Below the pieces are notes generated by a model. The model saw nothing but the letters and a program-made list of their open reading frames with translations, searched no databases and had not been told where the DNA came from. Shown here one piece after another: positions 15,266-21,971 of a stretch of DNA of 21,971 nucleotides. Each line of letters starts with the position of its first letter. Position 1 is the first letter of the stretch. The translations under genes and the position numbers were made by a program. This DNA is from an uncultured Christensenella sp. GTDB lineage: Bacteria; Bacillota; Clostridia; Christensenellales; DTU072. The stretch lies in the NCBI GenBank assembly GCA_905210905.1, contig CAJLYQ010000028.1, positions 1 to 21,971 of the forward strand. The letters are read 5' to 3'.

Positions 15266-16977
15266 TGTTCCACCCCCTTGTCGGCGTTCTGCAATTCGTA
15301 TATTTCTCTGTACAGTTCGCACCTCGATAACAGTTGTTCATGCGTGCCTATATCGAGCATTTTTCCTTCGTCCACGACGAGAATCCGGTCGGCGTTCATA
15401 AGATTGTTCGCCCTTTGGCTCGTCATAATTACCGTCTTGTTAAGCGACTTGATGCCGTCCCTTAATTTACGCTCGGTAATGTTGTCGAGCGCGCTCGCAG
15501 CGTCGTCCAGAAGAAGCACGTCGGCGTCCTTATATATCGCGCGCGCAACGGAAAGTCTTTGTTTCTGTCCGCCGGAAAAGTTGCTTCCGCCACGTCTTAC
15601 ACCTTCCTGCAAACCGTCTTTTTTGCTTGCGATTACGTCCTTGCTTTGCGATACTTCAATCGCTTTAGCCAGTCTTTCTTCGTCCTTTTCGCCGAAACAA
15701 ATGTTGTTTTCTATCGTGTCTTCCAGCAAAAACGGCTTTTGCATTACCACTGCGATTTTATCTCTTAATTGCTCTTTCGGGTATCTTTTTACGTCGATTC
15801 CGTCCACCAAAACTTCGCCTTCGGTTGCGTCGTAAAATCGTGGTATAAGCGACAGGATAGAACTTTTTCCGCTTGCCGTACCGCCTAAGATACCGAGTAT
15901 CTCGCCTTTGTTTACCTTAAAACTTACGTTCTCGACGGCTTTGGCGGCGTTGTCGTAACTAAGCGAAACGTTCTTGAATTCCACCGCCGTTTCGCTTTCG
16001 GTTTGTTCTACGGGTTCGGTCAGGAACGACTGCGAAGGCACGACGAGAAGAAGTTCTTTTATTCTCTTTCCGCTCGCTCCGGCACGGGAAATCGTAATGA
16101 TAAGGTTGGCTAATTTTATCAGTTCGACAAGTATTTGCGAGAGATAATTGTAAAGCGCGACAACCTGTCCTTTGGAAAGATTGCCGGCGTTTACCCTGAT
16201 CGCGCCGACGTACATAAGGGCGATTATCGCGACGTTTATTATCGCGTAGGTAAGCGGATTGAGCAATGCGGAAATTCTTCCCGCGGCGATCTGATAAGAC
16301 GCGTATTTTTTGTCCGCTTCGGCAAATTTTTCCCGTTCGTCTTCTTCTCTTGCAAACGCTCTCAAAACCCTTACGCCCGAAACGTTTTCACTCGTAAGCA
16401 AAGTCAGCCTGTCAAGTCCGGACTGCGACTGTTTATATATCTTAATTCCGACCAGCAAGATCGCAAAAACAATTACCATCAGAACCGGCACCGCGACGGC
16501 AAAAACCGTTGCGCTTATCGCGTCGACAATAAACGCTGCCACGACCGCGCCGAACACGACGAACGGCGATCTGAGCAACAATCTCAACGTCATATTTACG
16601 CCCGTCTGTAACCTGTCCACGTCGCCTGTCATACGGGTAATCACGTTTGCCGTGCCTTGTTTGTCCAAATCGGAAAAAGAAAGTTCACCGATTTTTTTGT
16701 ATAAGGCGCGCCTTACGGCGGAAGCAAACCCGGTTGCGCTTGCTGCGCTCATATACTGACTCAGCGCCGAAAACCCCAGCCCGGCAAGTCCGAGCGCAAC
16801 GAGTATCAAACACCTTACGAGAATAAAGTTGCCGTCGCCGCTCGGTATTCCTTTGTCGATAATCTGAGCGACGAACACGGGAACGAACAGTTCGAAAACC
16901 GCCTCGCATAGTTTAAGGGGCGGTGCGAGCAGCGTCTGTACTTTTTTATCTTTGAAAAAAGGTAAAAACGTCTTCAT
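15262..16977 (-). CDS. ABC exporter half-transporter, subunit with degenerate ATP site
   Basis: This is the partner half-transporter (571 residues), with six membrane helices in about 1-310 and an ATPase domain at about 330-570. Walker A is GGTASGKS (365-372) and the signature is canonical (FSGGQKQ, 467-473). The Walker B catalytic Glu is Asp (D492 in LLLDDAASALD) and the H-loop His is Gln (Q521 in MTSQR). These are the marks of the degenerate-site subunit of heterodimeric exporters. Its intact signature completes the consensus site of the partner. The ATG at 16977 follows AAGGA. The stop overlaps the next start by 4 nt, so translation is coupled. The glycosyltransferase gene ends 36 bp upstream on the same strand. 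Confidence 0.9.
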   Translation of the reverse strand: MKTFLPFFKDKKVQTLLAPPLKLCEAVFELFVPVFVAQIIDKGIPSGDGNFILVRCLILVALGLAGLGFSALSQYMSAASATGFASAVRRALYKKIGELSFSDLDKQGTANVITRMTGDVDRLQTGVNMTLRLLLRSPFVVFGAVVAAFIVDAISATVFAVAVPVLMVIVFAILLVGIKIYKQSQSGLDRLTLLTSENVSGVRVLRAFAREEDEREKFAEADKKYASYQIAAGRISALLNPLTYAIINVAIIALMYVGAIRVNAGNLSKGQVVALYNYLSQILVELIKLANLIITISRAGASGKRIKELLLVVPSQSFLTEPVEQTESETAVEFKNVSLSYDNAAKAVENVSFKVNKGEILGILGGTASGKSSILSLIPRFYDATEGEVLVDGIDVKRYPKEQLRDKIAVVMQKPFLLEDTIENNICFGEKDEERLAKAIEVSQSKDVIASKKDGLQEGVRRGGSNFSGGQKQRLSVARAIYKDADVLLLDDAASALDNITERKLRDGIKSLNKTVIMTSQRANNLMNADRILVVDEGKMLDIGTHEQLLSRCELYREIYELQNADKGVEQ

Positions 16978-17013
16978 GCCAAATCCTTTTTTATATCGTT
17001 ATTTTATTTTCGG

Positions 17014-17898
17014 TTATTTTCTGTTTCGATACGCGCTGAAAACGAACGACGGCAAAACCTGTTCCAAAATCGGCTTAAACGCATAAATCAAACTTTTCGG
17101 TCCTTTGTCCGTCCTGTTTTTCAGATTAATTTTCGTGAGCGCGATCGCTTTTTTCAGTCCGATTTTCTTTTCAATATATATAGTCGGCAAAAACTTGCCT
17201 TGTTTTCCTTCGAGAATGAGTTTTTCGATAAAAATGCCGGTAATGCGCTCGGAAATAAACATTCTTTTCCCTTCGAACCTGTCTTTTATCTTGTCAAGAA
17301 CGCCGAAAAGGAACTCGCAATAACGGTTAAACGTGATTTTATCGAACACGAACATATTATAAAAATACTCGTTTTGCCCGAAAACGTACTTGTCGCACGC
17401 CTGCGAATATTCGGGAAAAAACTCCTTAATCGCTTCGATTGCGGCGTCCATATCTTTTGCGTCGTGAGCGTTTTTATAATGCTCGTACACCGAAACTTCT
17501 CTCATCGGTTTAGGTGCGATAAAGTCGTATTCGCTCAAAATCGAAACGAGTTTTTCGTGGGAATAACCTATCTTTTCGAGATAGTTTTTGCCGATTTTTC
17601 TCGCAACGTAATAGTTGCGTTTTTTATCCGAAAACACGAAATGTCTACGGTAGTGCATAAGCCCGTAGTAGTCGCTTTCGAGATTTTTCCACGCCCAGTA
17701 GACCGCCGTAAGTTCGTTATAAACGGGGTTAAGCGCAGAAATATTTTCGCCCGAGTCGTCGCCGACGGTGTTTTGTTCAAGCCATTTTTTGTCGTCCGAA
17801 CAGGCAATCGCTCTGCCTGCGTTTATCGGCAAAATATCTTCGCTTTTTATGAGCGTACTTTCTTTGTGATAAACGACCAGAATATTTATTTTTTCCAT
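17014..17898 (-). CDS. DUF4422-family glycosyltransferase
   Basis: This protein of 294 residues matches the pattern of DUF4422 proteins (PF14393), which are found in capsule and exopolysaccharide loci and annotated as glycosyltransferases. Key segments are INILVVYHK at the start, the NELTAVYWAWKN block (61-72), YYGLMHYRRHF (77-87) and the EYFYNMFVFDK block in the middle. There is no signal peptide or clear membrane helix, so it should work in the cytoplasm. I chose ATG 17898; it directly precedes the first beta strand and lies 6 nt after a TATACT -10 element, which excludes the longer in-frame start at 17946. There is no Shine-Dalgarno sequence, so the message may be leaderless. It is first in an apparent operon with the heterodimeric ABC exporter. 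Donor and acceptor sugars are unknown. Confidence 0.82.
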   Translation of the reverse strand: MEKINILVVYHKESTLIKSEDILPINAGRAIACSDDKKWLEQNTVGDDSGENISALNPVYNELTAVYWAWKNLESDYYGLMHYRRHFVFSDKKRNYYVARKIGKNYLEKIGYSHEKLVSILSEYDFIAPKPMREVSVYEHYKNAHDAKDMDAAIEAIKEFFPEYSQACDKYVFGQNEYFYNMFVFDKITFNRYCEFLFGVLDKIKDRFEGKRMFISERITGIFIEKLILEGKQGKFLPTIYIEKKIGLKKAIALTKINLKNRTDKGPKSLIYAFKPILEQVLPSFVFSAYRNRK

Positions 17899-17904
17899 AC
17901 GGAC

Positions 17905-17933
17905 AGTATACTCTCGCCCGGTCTTTTTGTCAA
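17905..17933 (-). promoter_or_regulatory. Near-consensus promoter abutting the glycosyltransferase start codon
   Basis: On the minus strand TTGACA (17933-17928), a spacer of exactly 17 bp and TATACT (17910-17905) are followed by 6 nt and then the ATG at 17898. The expected transcription start coincides with the A of the ATG, so the predicted mRNA has no leader. Confidence 0.75.
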
Positions 17934-17966
17934 CTTCGCGCCGCACGTATCCCTTTCCGTTTTTCG

Positions 17967-17995
17967 TTGACTACGACGATTAAAAATGATAAAAT
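17967..17995 (+). promoter_or_regulatory. Promoter of the aminotransferase-trmB-methyltransferase operon
   Basis: TTGACT (17967-17972) and TAAAAT (17990-17995) are separated by 17 bp. Transcription would start near 18002, about 29 nt before the ATG, leaving room for the AGAGG ribosome binding site. It is divergent from the glycosyltransferase promoter, and the two -35 elements are about 33 bp apart. Confidence 0.65.
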
Positions 17996-18030
17996 AATTG
18001 TTAAAATAAACGATAAAAATCAGAGGCAAA

Positions 18031-19215
18031 ATGTACAACGAAAAAATGCTAATTCTCGGCTCGAACCGCTCGATCATACGCGAACTGTTCGAGTACGGCA
18101 AAACCCTTGCGGAAAAAGTCGGCAAAGATAACGTGTTCGACTATTCTCTCGGCAATCCCAGCGTTCCCGCTCCCGAAGGAGTCCGCGACGCGCTCCGCTC
18201 GCTCGTCGATATTCCCGACAGCACCGTAATCCACGGCTACACTTCGGCGCAAGGCGACGCGTCCGTACGCAAAACGATTTCCGATTATATAAACGAACGC
18301 TTTGACGCAAACGTTACACCCGACCTTATTTATATGACCGTAGGAGCGGCGGCGTCCCTTACCGTTACTCTCAAGGCGCTCGCCGAAGAGAACGACGAAT
18401 TCATAACGTTCGCTCCGTTCTTCCCGGAATACAGAGTTTTCGTCGAAGGAACGGGCGCGTCCCTTAACGTCGTCCCGGCAGGTCCGGATATGTCCTTAGA
18501 CCTTACCGCTTTCGAAAAAGCGATCGGCTCTCGCACCAAAGGCGTAATTATAAATTCGCCGAACAACCCGTCCGGCGCGGTTTATTCGGAAAAACAAATT
18601 AAATCTTTATGCTCGATTTTGGTATCCAAAGAAAAGGAATACGGTCACCCTATCTTCCTTATATCCGACGAACCTTACCGTGAAATCGTCTACGACGGAA
18701 TCACCGTTCCGTACGTAATGAACTACTACGACGACTCGATAGTTTGTTACAGTTATTCAAAATCCCTATCCTTGCCCGGCGAACGTATAGGGTACGTTGC
18801 GGTTAATCCTTTATGCACGGACGCGCAAAATATTTACTATGCGATTTGCGGCGCGGGAAGAGTATTAGGGTACGTCTGTGCTCCGAGTTTGTTTCAAAGA
18901 GTGGTTGCAAAATGCGTTCGTCTGACCGGCGACGTAGAAGAATACAGGAAAAACCGCGATCTGCTTACGGGCGCGCTTTCTTCCTACGGATACGAATTCG
19001 TTAAGCCGCAAGGAGCGTTTTATTTGTTCATAAAAGCGTTCGGCGGCGACGCAAACGCTTTCGGCGAAGAGGCAAAAAAACTCGGACTGTTGCTCGTTCC
19101 GTCCGACAGTTTCGGAGTGGAAGGCTACGTCAGAGCGTCGTACTGCGTTTCGGCGGATATGATTAAGCGTTCGCTTCCTGCCTTCAAAAAACTTGCGGAG
19201 ATCTATAAAAAATGA
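18031..19215 (+). CDS. Class I/II pyridoxal-phosphate aminotransferase
   Basis: This fold-type I aminotransferase of 394 residues resembles aspartate aminotransferases. Motifs: SLGNPSVPAP near the substrate entrance (39-48), a cofactor-phosphate loop near VGAAAS (104-109), NSPNNPSG (175-182) with a cofactor-contacting Asn, D213 and Y216 in ISDEPYREI, and the Schiff-base lysine K244 in SYSKSLSLPGER with R252. The C-terminal GYVRASYCVS holds the Arg expected to bind the substrate carboxylate. The substrate cannot be fixed from sequence; aspartate, alanine or aromatic amino acids are possible. The start has AGAGG 5 nt upstream and a good promoter. The stop overlaps the trmB start as ATGA. The link with two RNA methyltransferases looks like operon convenience rather than a shared pathway. 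Confidence 0.92.
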   Translation: MYNEKMLILGSNRSIIRELFEYGKTLAEKVGKDNVFDYSLGNPSVPAPEGVRDALRSLVDIPDSTVIHGYTSAQGDASVRKTISDYINERFDANVTPDLIYMTVGAAASLTVTLKALAEENDEFITFAPFFPEYRVFVEGTGASLNVVPAGPDMSLDLTAFEKAIGSRTKGVIINSPNNPSGAVYSEKQIKSLCSILVSKEKEYGHPIFLISDEPYREIVYDGITVPYVMNYYDDSIVCYSYSKSLSLPGERIGYVAVNPLCTDAQNIYYAICGAGRVLGYVCAPSLFQRVVAKCVRLTGDVEEYRKNRDLLTGALSSYGYEFVKPQGAFYLFIKAFGGDANAFGEEAKKLGLLLVPSDSFGVEGYVRASYCVSADMIKRSLPAFKKLAEIYKK

Positions 19216-19883
19216 GAATGAGATTGCGTACCAACGCATACGAACGGCTTGACGCCTGCGGCAAATGGTACATTCCGACCGCAGACGAAGGGCGAAACGT
19301 AAAAGACGTAATAAAGGAAAGAGAACTTCTTTCGTACGAACTTCTTTACGGCTCGAACGAGCCTATATCTCTCGAAATAGGCTGCGGACAAGGCGGTTTC
19401 CTTTGCAAAAAAGCCAAACAGAACCCGTCGAATTCGTATTTAGGCGTAGAAAAAATCGCAAACGTCATACTGTCGGGAGCGGAAAAAGCGTGCTCGGAAA
19501 ACATAAAAAACGTTCGTTTTTTGCGAGCGAACGCCGAATGTTTGGTTAAGTATTTACCCGAAACTTCGGTGAAAGAAATTTTTCTCAATTTTTCCACGCC
19601 GTTACCGAATAAAGGATACGCAAAACAGCGTCTTACCGCTCCGCGTTATCTCGAAATTTATAAAAAGTTACTCATCAAAAACGGAAGAATTTATCAAAAA
19701 ACCGACGATAAAGATTTTTTTGAATTTTCTCTCGAACAGTTACAAAACAACGGTTTCATAATTTTATCGAAATCAGAGAATTTACACGAAAACGGCGAAG
19801 TCGGAATAGTCACCGAATACGAGAGAAAATTTATCTCTCTCGGTATGCCTATTTACGCGCTTTCTGCCGAAAAGAAGGACTAA
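19212..19883 (+). CDS. trmB: tRNA (guanine-N7)-methyltransferase, divergent catalytic motif
   Basis: This SAM-dependent enzyme makes m7G46 in the tRNA variable loop. The 223 residues fit the family. The SAM-binding motif is SLEIGCGQGGF (53-63), an acidic SAM contact is in YLGVEK (76-81), and the family's C-terminal TDDKDFFEFSLEQL block is present. The motif usually read as FSDPWPKKRHxKRRL is here NFSTPLPNKGYAKQRL (126-141): the Asp shown to matter for catalysis in characterised TrmB enzymes is Thr129, and the Trp is Leu. Substitutions in this motif also occur in other clostridial TrmB-like proteins as far as I recall, so this is probably a divergent active branch rather than a dead gene. The ATG overlaps the preceding stop by 4 nt. 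Confidence 0.85.
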   Translation: MRMRLRTNAYERLDACGKWYIPTADEGRNVKDVIKERELLSYELLYGSNEPISLEIGCGQGGFLCKKAKQNPSNSYLGVEKIANVILSGAEKACSENIKNVRFLRANAECLVKYLPETSVKEIFLNFSTPLPNKGYAKQRLTAPRYLEIYKKLLIKNGRIYQKTDDKDFFEFSLEQLQNNGFIILSKSENLHENGEVGIVTEYERKFISLGMPIYALSAEKKD

Positions 19884-19884
19884 A

Positions 19885-21048
19885 ATGTACACGTTAAAAC
19901 TTAAACCCGGCGAAGAAAAGCGCATACTTCATCATCCTTGGGTATACGCCAACGAAGTCGCCAAAATCGAAGGCAAAGACAAACAAGGGAGCGTGGCGAA
20001 AGTCGTTTCGTTCGACGGCAGGTTCGTCGGATACGGCTTTATTAACCACCTTTCGAAAATAATCGTGAGAATAATCAGCCGCGACGAAACGCCTATCGAT
20101 CGCAATTTTTTTCTTAACCGTATAAGAAAAGCGAAAGAAGAACGCGAAAGCGAAGGTTACTGCGACAACTACCGCGTGGTTTTCGGCGAAAGCGACCTTT
20201 TGCCCGCGTTAATCGTCGATAAATACGGCGACCATCTCGTCGTGCAGTTTTTATCGCTCGGAATGGACGTACGCAAAGACCTTATCGTCGACGTGCTCGT
20301 CGAACTCTTCCGCCCGGCGTGCATTTACGAACGCAGCGACGTCGCCGTCAGAGAAAAAGAAGGTTTACCGCTCGTTAAGGGCGTGCTTTACGGCGAGTTA
20401 AACCCTTGCCTTACGATTGAAGAAAACGGCGTAAAACTGCGCATAGACGTGGCAAACGGACAAAAAACGGGCTATTTTCTCGACCAAAAAGAAAACCGCG
20501 CCGCACTGAAACCCTACGTCAAAGACAAAACTGTACTCGACTGTTTTTGCAATCAGGGCGGATTTTCTCTGTGCGCCGCAAAGTTCGGAGCAAAAGAAAT
20601 TTACGCCGCAGACGTAAGCGAACTTGCTTTGGAATCGGTAAAAACCAACGCCGAACTCAACGGTTTTACCAACGTAACGACGATACGCGCGGACGTTTTC
20701 GAACTGCTGAGAGAATATAAACGCGACGGCAAAAAATTCGACGTAATCGTTCTTGATCCCCCGGCTTTCACCAAAACGGCGGACACGGTGCGCGACGCTT
20801 ACCGCGGATATCTCGACATTAACACCATCGCGCTCAAACTACTTAACGAAGGCGGCGTGCTCGTTACTTGCAGTTGTTCGCAACACCTGACGGTACCCTA
20901 CTTTTTACAAATGGTTTCCGAAGCGAGCACACGCTCGAAAGTGGACGCCAAACTCGTCGAATTCCGCACGCAGGCACGCGACCACGCAACTTTGCTCGGC
21001 TTGGACGAATCCCTCTACCTTAAAGTCGCAATACTCAGACGAGCGTAA
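19885..21048 (+). CDS. RlmI-like class I SAM-dependent rRNA (cytosine-C5) methyltransferase
   Basis: This protein of 387 residues has the COG1092 layout. An N-terminal PUA-like RNA-binding domain (about 1-75, LKPGEEKRILHHPWVYANE) is followed by an EEHEA-like middle region and a Rossmann methyltransferase domain. Motifs: GYFLDQKENR (196-205), SAM-binding LDCFCNQGGFSL (218-229), ADVSELAL (242-249), DPPAF (291-295) and the C329/C331 pair in VTCSCSQHL (327-335) holding the catalytic cysteine. E. coli RlmI makes m5C1962 in 23S rRNA; the exact target in this organism is inferred. The ATG at 19885 is 1 nt after the trmB stop, with AAGGA upstream, so it is cotranscribed. Confidence 0.9.
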   Translation: MYTLKLKPGEEKRILHHPWVYANEVAKIEGKDKQGSVAKVVSFDGRFVGYGFINHLSKIIVRIISRDETPIDRNFFLNRIRKAKEERESEGYCDNYRVVFGESDLLPALIVDKYGDHLVVQFLSLGMDVRKDLIVDVLVELFRPACIYERSDVAVREKEGLPLVKGVLYGELNPCLTIEENGVKLRIDVANGQKTGYFLDQKENRAALKPYVKDKTVLDCFCNQGGFSLCAAKFGAKEIYAADVSELALESVKTNAELNGFTNVTTIRADVFELLREYKRDGKKFDVIVLDPPAFTKTADTVRDAYRGYLDINTIALKLLNEGGVLVTCSCSQHLTVPYFLQMVSEASTRSKVDAKLVEFRTQARDHATLLGLDESLYLKVAILRRA

Positions 21049-21078
21049 ATTTTAGTGAATAATATTTCATATTTTCGC

Positions 21079-21106
21079 TTGACAATCGCATACTGATAGG
21101 TATAAA
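21079..21106 (+). promoter_or_regulatory. Promoter with overlapping imperfect palindrome, metal-binding protein gene
   Basis: TTGACA (21079-21084) and TATAAA (21101-21106) are 16 bp apart. In the spacer and overlapping the -10 is ATAC-TGATAG-GTAT (21090-21103), an inverted repeat with 4-bp arms, placed where a repressor would block RNA polymerase. This would fit copper-responsive control, but the regulator is not in the window. Confidence 0.6.
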
Positions 21107-21132
21107 GTTAAAGAAAAAAAAGGAGTTGTTTT

Positions 21133-21390
21133 ATGCAGAAAATTATATTGGGCGTAGAAGGAATGATGTGCGGAATGTGCGAAAGCCACGTAAACGACGC
21201 TATAAGAAAAGCGGTAACCGTTAAATCGGTAAGTTCTTCGCACGTAGACAAAAAAACCGAAGTAGTAGCAAGCGACGACGTAAGCGTGGACGCGATAAAG
21301 GACGCTATTGCGGCGCAGGGATATACCGTAACCAGCGTAGAATCCGTTCCTTACGAAAAAAAGTCGTTTTTCGCCAGATTCAAAAAATAA
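21133..21390 (+). CDS. Heavy-metal-associated (HMA) domain protein, CopZ-like
   Basis: This 85-residue cytoplasmic protein has a single HMA domain. The metal-binding loop is GMMCGMCESHV (10-20) with the CxxC pair C13 and C16. The beta-alpha-beta pattern continues through VKSVSSSHVDKKTEVVAS and AIAAQGYTVTSVE. The last residues form a basic tail (KKSFFARFKK). Small proteins of this type bind Cu(I) or similar soft metals and pass them to P-type ATPases; no ATPase gene lies in the window. The ATG has a strong AAAGGAG ribosome binding site and its own consensus-like promoter, and a terminator follows, so it is a single-gene unit. Confidence 0.88.
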   Translation: MQKIILGVEGMMCGMCESHVNDAIRKAVTVKSVSSSHVDKKTEVVASDDVSVDAIKDAIAAQGYTVTSVESVPYEKKSFFARFKK

Positions 21391-21413
21391 CGAAACCATA
21401 AAAAACGAGAAAG

Positions 21414-21441
21414 AAAAACCGCGAAAATTTCGCGGTTTTTT
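21414..21441. terminator. Bidirectional intrinsic terminator
   Basis: A-rich bases 21414-21418 precede CCGCGA (21419-21424), a short AT loop and TCGCGG (21430-21435), followed by six T. The symmetric A-stem-T layout serves both the HMA gene and the convergent membrane-protein gene. Confidence 0.88.
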
Positions 21442-21467
21442 CCTTTGTTTTGCTTAAAAATAAAATA

Positions 21468-21914
21468 TCAGTCGTTTTTCTCTTTTTCTTGCAATTTTTC
21501 TTCGTCTTTTTTGCGTTCGTAATAGTTTTTATACCCTGCTTTTTCGTTGTCCGCGGTGTCCCATTTTTTGCCGCCTACGGCAAGAAGGGAAAGTAGTCCG
21601 GCAGCGGTGATTACTACCGCTATTATCGGCAAAACGAGTTTATCGTCGATAATCGTACCCACCAAAGCAAGTACGCCGCCGATAATAAATACCGCGCCTA
21701 AAAAGATATAAAACTTCTTTGCTCCGCCTATCGTCTTAGAGAAAAATCCCCTGAAAATAAAGAGCAATCCGAGCGCACCGGCAAAAGCCGCGATAAGCCA
21801 GGCAAAATTAAGATCTTTGAATTTCTCCGGCATCACTACCGACAAAAGCCAAACGACTGCCGCCGCCACGAATAATAACGCAACGACTATTTTGAATATA
21901 CCTTTCTTCTTCAT
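21468..21914 (-). CDS. Small membrane protein with four predicted helices, function unknown
   Basis: I do not recognise a characterised family. The 148 residues contain four hydrophobic stretches, at about 8-28, 36-54, 68-88 and 92-112 (IVVALLFVAAAVVWLL, WLIAAFAGALGLLFIF, FYIFLGAVFIIGGVLALVG, LPIIAVVITAAGLLSLL). A highly charged, Lys/Glu-rich tail follows (about 113-148, ending KLQEKEKND), probably cytoplasmic and partly helical. There is no lipobox or export signal besides the first helix. The ATG at 21914 has GGAG 6 nt upstream. It converges on the HMA gene and shares its terminator; nothing in the context gives a role. Confidence 0.75.
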   Translation of the reverse strand: MKKKGIFKIVVALLFVAAAVVWLLSVVMPEKFKDLNFAWLIAAFAGALGLLFIFRGFFSKTIGGAKKFYIFLGAVFIIGGVLALVGTIIDDKLVLPIIAVVITAAGLLSLLAVGGKKWDTADNEKAGYKNYYERKKDEEKLQEKEKND

Positions 21915-21971
21915 TTCTTACTCCTTTATAAATAAGTTTTACCCGTTTTCGGTTTGATTACGGGCGGGTGG

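Noticed and set aside
15265..15322. Longer N-terminus for the second ABC half-transporter
   Set aside because: The extension overlaps the end of the upstream gene, while ATG 15265 has a strong ribosome binding site and a typical ATGA overlap.

Overview
The window looks like chromosome from an uncultured anaerobic member of the Bacillota (Clostridia-like). The reasons are an oxygen-sensitive class III ribonucleotide reductase, a BioY-type ECF transporter component, an ATC-hydrolase-like remnant of a clostridial type, many GGAG-type ribosome binding sites with TTGACA/TATAAT promoters, and a lipoprotein built from InlB-like repeats. I saw no tRNA, rRNA, CRISPR array, insertion sequence or phage gene. 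The assignment rests on gene content only.

Left part, minus strand (1-2.8 kb). A membrane-anchored calcineurin-like phosphoesterase is followed by an OmpR/PhoB-type response regulator that lacks the usual last strands of its DNA-binding domain and has no histidine kinase beside it. Where a kinase might be expected there are two decayed gene fragments joined head to tail, so this end reads as a deletion scar. A perfect 10-bp inverted repeat made of alternating purines and pyrimidines sits just before the regulator.

Plus-strand anaerobic dNTP operon (3.1-7.3 kb). It holds nrdG (activase), nrdD (class III ribonucleotide reductase) and a thioredoxin-reductase-like flavoprotein, closed by a clear terminator. 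The NrdD carries a CPNC thioredoxin/glutaredoxin-like domain fused to its C-terminus, and the flavoprotein starts 4 nt later. Together they look like a self-contained reduction chain: flavoprotein to fused redoxin to NrdD active site. The flavoprotein lacks the HRRxxxR NADPH signature, so its electron donor is open. This is the most interesting module here.

Middle part (7.3-13.4 kb). galM (aldose 1-epimerase) points left. A 1434-residue lipoprotein points right, with classical InlB-type repeats, a run of seven GW-type repeats of about 71 residues, a cysteine-rich knuckle and a C-terminal domain resembling DUF6273. A BioY biotin-uptake component converges on it.

Right part. A minus-strand operon (17.9-13.5 kb) encodes a DUF4422-type glycosyltransferase and a heterodimeric ABC exporter with one consensus and one degenerate ATP site, ending in a terminator. 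Divergently, a plus-strand operon (18.0-21.0 kb) encodes a class I aminotransferase, a divergent TrmB tRNA methyltransferase and an RlmI-like rRNA methyltransferase with tight or overlapping junctions. The window closes with a small heavy-metal-binding protein that has its own promoter, converging on a four-helix membrane protein.

A recurring detail is that three minus-strand genes (regulator, bioY, glycosyltransferase) have a -10-like hexamer only 4-8 nt before the start codon and no good ribosome binding site, suggesting leaderless or nearly leaderless mRNAs. The glycosyltransferase case is strongest.
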